From the NCBI RefSeq assembly GCF_036226765.1, contig NZ_CP109017.1:4775001-4839000 (forward strand): a stretch of DNA of 64,000 bases. The letters are read 5' to 3'. A model generated the notes under the pieces. That model did not search any database and had not been told where the DNA came from. It was given only the letters and a program-made list of their open reading frames with translations. Position numbers and translations under genes: made by a program. This DNA comes from Streptomyces sp. NBC_00670. Its GTDB lineage: Bacteria; Actinomycetota; Actinomycetes; Streptomycetales; Streptomycetaceae. Positions 59,518 to 64,000 of this stretch are shown here, one piece after another (the first letter of the stretch is position 1; every line of letters begins with the position of its first letter).

Positions 59518-60276
59518 ATGACGACCTCTGACAACGCCTCCGACACCGCGGCGCCCACCGCCGAAGGCACTCCCGCGCCGACCGGCATCGCCGCACGCGA
59601 CTGGGCCGACGCCTCCGCCGACCCCCAGTACCGGGCCGCGGTGGCGGACCTGCTGGGTGCGCTGGCGTACGGGGAGCTGGCCGCGTTCGAGCGGCTGGCG
59701 GAGGACGCCAAGCTGGCGCCCACGCTCGCCGACAAGGCGGAGCTGGCCAAGATGGCGTCGGCGGAGTTCCACCACTTCGAGCAGTTGCGCGACCGGCTCG
59801 CGGAGATCGGCGTGGAGCCGACGGAGGCGATGGAGCCGTTCGTCGCCGCGCTCGACGGCTTCCACCGGCAGACGGCACCCTCGGACTGGCTGGAGGGGCT
59901 GGTCAAGGCGTACGTCGGCGACTCGATCGCCAGTGACTTCTACCGGGAGGTCGCGGCGCGGCTCGACACGGACACGCGTGAACTGGTGCTCGCCGTCCTC
60001 GACGACACGGGGCACGCGGGCTTCGCCGTGGAGAAGGTGCGCGCCGCGATCGACGCCGAGCCGCGCGTCGGCGGCCGGCTCGCGCTGTGGGCGCGGCGGC
60101 TGATGGGGGAGGCGCTGTCGCAGTCGCAGCGGGTGGTGGCGGACCGCGACGCGCTGTCGACGATGCTGGTGGGCGGCGTCGCGGACGGTTTCGACCTGGC
60201 GGAGGTCGGCCGGATGTTCTCCCGCATCACGGAGGCGCACACGAAGAGGATGGCGGCGCTGGGCCTCGCGGCCTGA
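59518..60276 (+). CDS. Ferritin-like domain protein (MiaE-like, Rv3210c-like)
   Basis: 252 residues, a four-helix bundle with paired iron-ligand patterns: AYGELAAFERLAEDA, AEFHHFEQL (E-x-x-H), and DDTGHAGFAVEKV replacing the usual second E-x-x-H. It resembles the tRNA-hydroxylase MiaE-like/ferritin-like fold. Whether it binds iron is uncertain because one carboxylate ligand is not evident. ATG 59518 with a -10-like TATTGT seven bases before. Same partner (the DEAD-box helicase) as in mycobacteria. Confidence 0.85.
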   Translation: MTTSDNASDTAAPTAEGTPAPTGIAARDWADASADPQYRAAVADLLGALAYGELAAFERLAEDAKLAPTLADKAELAKMASAEFHHFEQLRDRLAEIGVEPTEAMEPFVAALDGFHRQTAPSDWLEGLVKAYVGDSIASDFYREVAARLDTDTRELVLAVLDDTGHAGFAVEKVRAAIDAEPRVGGRLALWARRLMGEALSQSQRVVADRDALSTMLVGGVADGFDLAEVGRMFSRITEAHTKRMAALGLAA

Positions 60277-60310
60277 CAGCCGCGGCCCGCTTCGAGGAGC
60301 GCTGCCCCTT

Positions 60311-60341
60311 GCACCCCGAGCGCCTGACGGCTCGGGGGTGC
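60311..60341 (+). terminator. Terminator after the ferritin-like gene
   Basis: GCACCCCGAGC (60311-60321) pairs with GCTCGGGGGTGC (60330-60341), one bulged base, 8-base loop, followed by TTGT. Confidence 0.75.
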
Positions 60342-60371
60342 TTGTCGTCCGGCGACCGCGCGTGGGCGGGG

Positions 60372-60416
60372 CTTCTCGCGCCCACGCGGCGGAGCCGCAC
60401 ATCGGCACAGCCCCGC
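60372..60416. repeat. Second dispersed intergenic repeat (ctcgcgcccacgcggcggag)
   Basis: The block from 60374 matches 42122-42168: a ctcgcgccc...gcggnggagccgcac segment followed by cac(a)gccccgcgcccct. The inner gcggcggagccgc can form a small hairpin. Both copies lie between convergent genes next to terminators. Confidence 0.6.
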
Positions 60417-60454
60417 GCCCCTGAAGAGACGGGGCGACGGGGGCGGGAAACCGC

Positions 60455-60730
60455 CTACGCCGTCGTCGCTGAGTGCCGACGGCGGAACCGCTTCTCGGGA
60501 CGCAGCAGCAGCGACACGGACGCCGCCGCGACCACCGCCGCCCCCAGCAGGCTCACCAGCGCATGCCCCGCCCCCACCGCACTGTGCGCGAGGAACGCCC
60601 CGAACAACCCCCCGGCCACCCCCGTCGGCAGCACGAGGCGGCGCCCCGGGAGCCGGTGCGGCAGACGGTACGCGGCGGCCCAGGCGAGGGCGAAACCGAG
60701 CAACGCGGAGCCCAGCGCTTCCAAGATCAT
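60455..60730 (-). CDS. Small membrane protein (91 aa)
   Basis: Three predicted membrane helices (LEALGSALLGFALAWAAAY; LPTGVAGGLFGAFLAHSAV; HALVSLLGAAVVAAASVSLL) and a basic C-terminus RPEKRFRRRHSATTA. ATG 60730 with GGGAGGG ten bases upstream. No recognised family; conserved small membrane proteins of this layout are found next to DUF3107 in Streptomyces. Function unknown. Confidence 0.75.
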   Translation of the reverse strand: MILEALGSALLGFALAWAAAYRLPHRLPGRRLVLPTGVAGGLFGAFLAHSAVGAGHALVSLLGAAVVAAASVSLLLRPEKRFRRRHSATTA

Positions 60731-60854
60731 GGTCGGGTTCCCTCCCGCACGGCCGGGTGCAAATCGGTCGTAGCCGGTCTACCCCGGGGCCACGGAAAGC
60801 AACCCTCCTCTGTGGCGGAGATGTGTGCCCCCTGTGTGGACGCGCGCATGCGGA

Positions 60855-60887
60855 AGGGGCCCGGAACGACGTACGTTCCGGGCCCCT
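60855..60887 (-). terminator. Terminator after the DUF3107 gene
   Basis: Perfect 14-bp arms AGGGGCCCGGAACG (60855-60868) and complement (60874-60887) with a 5-base loop, 22 bases past the DUF3107 stop. Confidence 0.85.
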
Positions 60888-60908
60888 CCGCGCGTCCTGC
60901 GGCGCGCC

Positions 60909-61136
60909 CTACAGCGCGCTGAACCCCACCCGACGGGCGGTCGGCTCACCGATCTCCACGTACGCCAGGCGGTCGGCCGGGACGAGGACCTTGCGGCCGT
61001 GTTCGTCCACGAGGCTCAGCAGCTGCGACTTCCCGGCCAGTGCCTCGGCCACGGCGCGCTCGACCTCCTCGGCACTCTGACCGCTCTCCAGAACGATCTC
61101 GCGGGGCGCGTGCTGCACGCCGATCTTGACCTCCAC
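60909..61136 (-). CDS. DUF3107 family protein (Rv3208A-like)
   Basis: 75 residues: MEVKIGVQHAPREIVLESGQ, SAEEVERAVAEALAGKSQLL, then LVDEHGRKVLVPADRLAYVEIGE. GTG start 61136 with GGAGG nine bases upstream. A small beta-alpha-beta protein universal in actinobacteria (TB9.4 in M. tuberculosis), function unknown. It lies downstream of a TetR gene on the same strand, the conserved order Rv3208-Rv3208A. Confidence 0.93.
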   Translation of the reverse strand: MEVKIGVQHAPREIVLESGQSAEEVERAVAEALAGKSQLLSLVDEHGRKVLVPADRLAYVEIGEPTARRVGFSAL

Positions 61137-61309
61137 GGCTTCAACCCTCCGACGGTCAGTGAAGTGCGCGATCTCCCGCGCCGTACCCCGCACACATTAG
61201 CCCGGTGAGGGGACGGACACGCTCCGCCGGGCAACGCCAGGAGCGAACAGCGGACGGGAACAAACGCGCGCGGGCGGCCGGACCGCTCGGCGCGGACGCT
61301 CCCGCGCCC

Positions 61310-61990
61310 TCAGCGGGACTGCTCGTGCCCCTGCTCGTGGCCCTGTTCGTGTCCCTGCTCGCTCCCGTGCAGCGGGAAGCCGGCGATGCCGCGCCAGGCC
61401 AGCGAGGTCAGGAGCTGCACCGCCTGGTCGCGCGGCACGCTGCGGTCGCTGTGCAGCCAGGAACGGGCCACCACCTGGGCGAGCCCGCCGAGGCCCGAGG
61501 CGAGCAGCATCGACTCGGCCCGGGAGAGCCCGGTGTCCTCGGCGATGACGTCGCAGATCGCCTCGGCGCACTCGTTCGTCACCTTGTCGACGCGCTCGCG
61601 CACGGCCGGTTCGTTCGTCAGGTCCGACTCGAACACCAGCCGGAAGGCGCCGCCGTCGTCCTCGACGTAGGCGAAATAGGCGTCCATCGTCGCCCGGACG
61701 CGCTGCTTGTTGTCCGTCGTCGAGGCCAGCGCGTGGCGCACGGACTGGATCAGGGACTCGCAGTGCTGGTCGAGGAGGGCGAGGTAGAGGTCCAGCTTGC
61801 CCGGGAAGTGCTGGTAGAGGACCGGCTTGCTGACGCCGGCGCGCTCGGCGATGTCGTCCATCGCGGCCGAGTGGTAGCCCTGCGCCACGAAGACTTCCTG
61901 AGCGGCGCCCAGCAGCTGGTTCCGTCGGGCACGGCGCGGCAGCCGCGTACCCCGCGGGCGTGCCGCCTCTGTCTGCTCGATGGCTGTCAC
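61310..61990 (-). CDS. TetR family regulator (Rv3208-like) with His/Gln repeat tail
   Basis: 226 residues from GTG 61990 (GTG 62002 also possible). HTH: RRNQLLGAAQEVFVAQGYHS, AAMDDIAERAGVSKPVLYQHFPGKLDLYLALL. The ligand domain ends with WRGIAGFPLHG, the usual end for this orthologue group. An extra tail SEQGHEQGHEQGHEQSR is encoded by a 12-bp tandem repeat; its histidines might bind metal but it looks slippage-born. The orthologue in M. tuberculosis is thought to act near the rhlE/moeB1 region; targets are unknown. Confidence 0.92.
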   Translation of the reverse strand: MTAIEQTEAARPRGTRLPRRARRNQLLGAAQEVFVAQGYHSAAMDDIAERAGVSKPVLYQHFPGKLDLYLALLDQHCESLIQSVRHALASTTDNKQRVRATMDAYFAYVEDDGGAFRLVFESDLTNEPAVRERVDKVTNECAEAICDVIAEDTGLSRAESMLLASGLGGLAQVVARSWLHSDRSVPRDQAVQLLTSLAWRGIAGFPLHGSEQGHEQGHEQGHEQSR

Positions 61991-62262
61991 GCCGCCTCCC
62001 ACTTTCGTCCACGTGCGGTGTACACCGCGCCGCCATCGTACTTTTGGGTAACCGTGGTGTGCGCGGTGCGAGCGCAGAATTTCACGGACCGGACAGCGCC
62101 GGGAGCGGCGCGGATCCGCCCGCTACGGGGCGTACGGGGGCGAACCGGCGCCCGGGGTGGCGCCGGTCCGCGCCCCCGCCCACGACCGCGCACCGGCGGA
62201 GGCGTCCTCGCTGCGCCCCCGCTCGGCGGTAGTCGATCGAACCTGTCTTCGGGTGGCGCCGC

Positions 62263-62490
62263 TCAGCGGTAGTCGTCCTCGTCGAGTTCCACGACGCGGG
62301 CCTGTTCCGCCAGGTCCGCCTCGTTGGCGCGGTCCGCGTCGTCCCCGCTCGGCACGTCGTCCCGTCGCGGGGCGACGTCCGCGAGCTGCTCGGCGGCGTC
62401 GCCCTCCGGCGCCTCCACGTCGATCTCGGTGGTGCCGGTGTCGCCGTCCTCGTCCTCGAAGGTGTCGGGATCGGTGGGGTCGACGGTCAT
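62263..62490 (-). CDS. Small acidic protein (75 aa)
   Basis: ATG 62490 with AAGGGAG nine bases upstream. Very acidic and probably disordered: MTVDPTDPDTFEDEDGDTGT, then TEIDVEAPEGDAAEQLADVA and a C-terminal VVELDEDDYR. No cysteine, membrane segment or signal. Such small acidic proteins recur beside the DUF3152 gene in Streptomyces; function unknown. It is divergent from the alpha/beta hydrolase gene. Confidence 0.75.
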   Translation of the reverse strand: MTVDPTDPDTFEDEDGDTGTTEIDVEAPEGDAAEQLADVAPRRDDVPSGDDADRANEADLAEQARVVELDEDDYR

Positions 62491-62605
62491 GGCGGGCTCC
62501 CTTCCAGTGACCGGTATGCGGCCTCGTCCGTGTCCGTCGCCAGGTACCCGAACCTGTGAGGGCGAACACATGAGCCCCCGCGTGATCGTCTCGTAACATT
62601 GCCGC

Positions 62606-63655
62606 ATGTCTTCGACCGAGCTGCCGGCCGCACCGGCCACGACCACCGTTCTGCCGAAGGTCGCGCCCGTCAGGGTCGCGGAGGGCGAGGCGCTCAGGTC
62701 GGTGTCGCTGCCCGGGGTCACCCTGACGGTGCGGTCGAGACAGCCGGCCCGCGAGGGGCTGCCGCCCGCGCTGTACGTGCACGGACTCGGCGGTTCCTCG
62801 CAGAACTGGTCGGCGCTGATGCCGCTGCTCGACGACGTCGTCGACAGCGAGGCCGTCGACCTGCCGGGCTTCGGCGACTCCCCGCCGCCGGACGACGGCA
62901 ACTACTCGATCACCGCGCACGCCCGCGCGGTGATCCGCTTCCTGGACGCCTCCGGGCGCGGGCCCGTGCACCTGTTCGGCAACTCGATGGGCGGCGCGAT
63001 CGTCACCCGGGTGGCCGCCGCCCGTCCCGACCTCGTCCGTACGCTCACGCTCGTCTCGCCCGCGCTCCCCGAGCTGCGGGTGCAGCGCAGCGCGGTGCCC
63101 ACCGGGCTGCTCGCCGTGCCCGGCGTCGCGGCCCTGTTCACCCGCTACACCCGGCAGTGGACGGCCGAGCAGCGGGTCCGCGGCGTGATGGCGCTCTGCT
63201 ACGGCGACCCCGCCCGCGTCACCCAGGACGGGTTCCGACACGCGGTGGAGGAAATGGAACGGCGGATGCGGCTGCCGTACATGTGGGACGCGATGGCCCG
63301 CTCGACGCGCGGTCTGGTGAACGCCTACACGCTGGGCGGACAGCACGGGCTGTGGCGGCAGGCCGAACGTGTGCTCGCCCCGACGCTCCTCGTCTACGGC
63401 GGCCGGGACCAGCTCGTCGGCTTCCGCATGGCCGCGCGTGCGGCCCGCGCCTTCCGCGACTCCCGTATGTTGACCCTGCCGGAGGCGGGACACGTGGCGA
63501 TGATGGAGTACCCGGAACGGGTCGCGGCCGCGTTCCGCGACCTGTTGAGGGACACGGGGGCGCAGGCGTCCGCGGCGGAGTCCGTGTCCGCTTCCGTGTC
63601 CGCGGGTGCTGGGCCGGTGACCGGTGTGACTGATACGACCGATGCGGGGAGCTGA
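62606..63655 (+). CDS. Alpha/beta hydrolase
   Basis: 349 residues. LYVHGLGGSSQNW (oxyanion hole), nucleophile Ser127 in FGNSMGGAI, aspartate in YGGRDQLVG, histidine in EAGHVAMME. A helical cap lies around residues 155-255. The C-terminal ~35 residues are Ser/Ala/Val-rich repeats (SVSASVSAGAG). Its stop is 8 bases before the start of the DUF3152 gene, so both are probably one transcript. Substrate unknown. Confidence 0.92.
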   Translation: MSSTELPAAPATTTVLPKVAPVRVAEGEALRSVSLPGVTLTVRSRQPAREGLPPALYVHGLGGSSQNWSALMPLLDDVVDSEAVDLPGFGDSPPPDDGNYSITAHARAVIRFLDASGRGPVHLFGNSMGGAIVTRVAAARPDLVRTLTLVSPALPELRVQRSAVPTGLLAVPGVAALFTRYTRQWTAEQRVRGVMALCYGDPARVTQDGFRHAVEEMERRMRLPYMWDAMARSTRGLVNAYTLGGQHGLWRQAERVLAPTLLVYGGRDQLVGFRMAARAARAFRDSRMLTLPEAGHVAMMEYPERVAAAFRDLLRDTGAQASAAESVSASVSAGAGPVTGVTDTTDAGS

Positions 63656-63663
63656 GGCGCGGC

Positions 63664-64000
63664 GTGGGACGACACAGCCGCAAGCGAGGGAACGACAAGA
63701 CAGCCCGTAAGGGCGGCAAACGGGACGCGGGCGAGGCGGCGGGCCCGGCAGCGGCGGGTCCGGCAGCGACGGCGAGGCCGTCGGGGCCGGGAGCCCCGGC
63801 CGAGCCGGTCACCCAGGCCGGCCTGCCGCGCCGGCCCCCCGCACGGGACGGTGCCGGGGTCGCCGGTCCGGGCCCGGTCCGCGCACCGGGAGGGCCGGGA
63901 GGCCCACGGTTCGTGGGTGGTGCGCAGGCGGGCGGGGCGCCTCGCCCGGCGGACGGGACGCCCGCGCACGGCGTCCCGCGTTTCGCGGACGGTACGCCCG
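63664..64000 (+). CDS. DUF3152 family protein, N-terminal part (cut by window end)
   Basis: Frame open from GTG 63664 to the window end (112 codons). The first residues GRHSRKRGNDKTARKGGKRD are the basic start typical of Streptomyces DUF3152 proteins, followed by a long Pro/Gly/Ala-rich disordered segment. The membrane anchor and the metalloprotease-like DUF3152 domain would lie beyond the window. The assignment rests on this start and on synteny (Rv3207c beside Rv3208). Confidence 0.65.
   Translation, partial: MGRHSRKRGNDKTARKGGKRDAGEAAGPAAAGPAATARPSGPGAPAEPVTQAGLPRRPPARDGAGVAGPGPVRAPGGPGGPRFVGGAQAGGAPRPADGTPAHGVPRFADGTP

Overview
The window is chromosomal DNA of a high-GC actinomycete, almost certainly Streptomyces or a close relative. 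G or C fills most third codon positions, GTG starts and ATGA/GTGA overlaps are common, a mycothiol gene (mshB) is present, and the intergenic hairpin family built on 'cgcagttccccgcgcccct' recurs. Both ends are cut inside the chromosome; only the last gene (63664 onward) is visibly truncated.

Layout. 0.1-2.6 kb: an S9 prolyl peptidase and a small membrane peptide. 2.8-7.3 kb: a variable patch with an orphan protein, an ATPase fragment, a regulator with a damaged 3' end, a Uma2 nuclease-like gene, a VanZ-RDD membrane protein and a TetR gene. 7.4-16.6 kb: aldo/keto reductase, mshB, a membrane protein, a large peptidoglycan-binding-type membrane protein, and a tightly overlapping ABC transporter/two-component operon that ends in a 198-bp inverted repeat. 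16.8-25.4 kb: SirB1-like and GNAT proteins, 7Fe ferredoxin, dapC, a TetR/epoxide hydrolase pair with a double operator, secreted and anchored proteins, and dapE. 25.5-37.9 kb: a LOG-family protein, an inserted GlxA/HD-oxidoreductase module, FolP2, a DivIVA-like protein, tag, enoyl-CoA hydratase, DUF3117, an O-methyltransferase, then sigE-anti-sigma-htrA-tatB. 37.9-42.2 kb: a second variable patch with an oxidoreductase fragment, TetR, amidohydrolase, cyclase-family protein, NAD(P)-binding protein, and DUF2625 and IS630 scars. 42.2-50.7 kb: mrp, DUF1003, an MgtE-like protein, a lipoprotein, corA, a SUFU-domain protein and an MFS transporter. 50.9-64 kb: DUF6758, PHP, MarC, a 50-aa peptide, NYN nuclease, two alpha/beta hydrolases, a DEAD-box helicase, a ferritin-like protein, DUF3107, TetR and DUF3152.

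How the genes work together. dapC and dapE are two steps of lysine/diaminopimelate synthesis. SigE, its zinc-type anti-sigma factor, an HtrA protease and TatB form an envelope-stress cassette. mrp, the MgtE-like protein and CorA sit together (Fe-S loading and divalent metal transport). From memory, gene order parallels Mycobacterium tuberculosis Rv1170-Rv1239c, and the right end parallels Rv3207c-Rv3211, so most of the window is ancient actinobacterial core with small insertions.

I do not see a prophage, CRISPR array, rRNA, convincing tRNA, intact insertion sequence or large biosynthetic cluster. The most unusual items are a set of near-perfect operator palindromes beside TetR genes, the in-frame HD-oxidoreductase fusion, the FolP2 paralogue, non-canonical start codons, and several gene remnants marking insertion/deletion hot spots.
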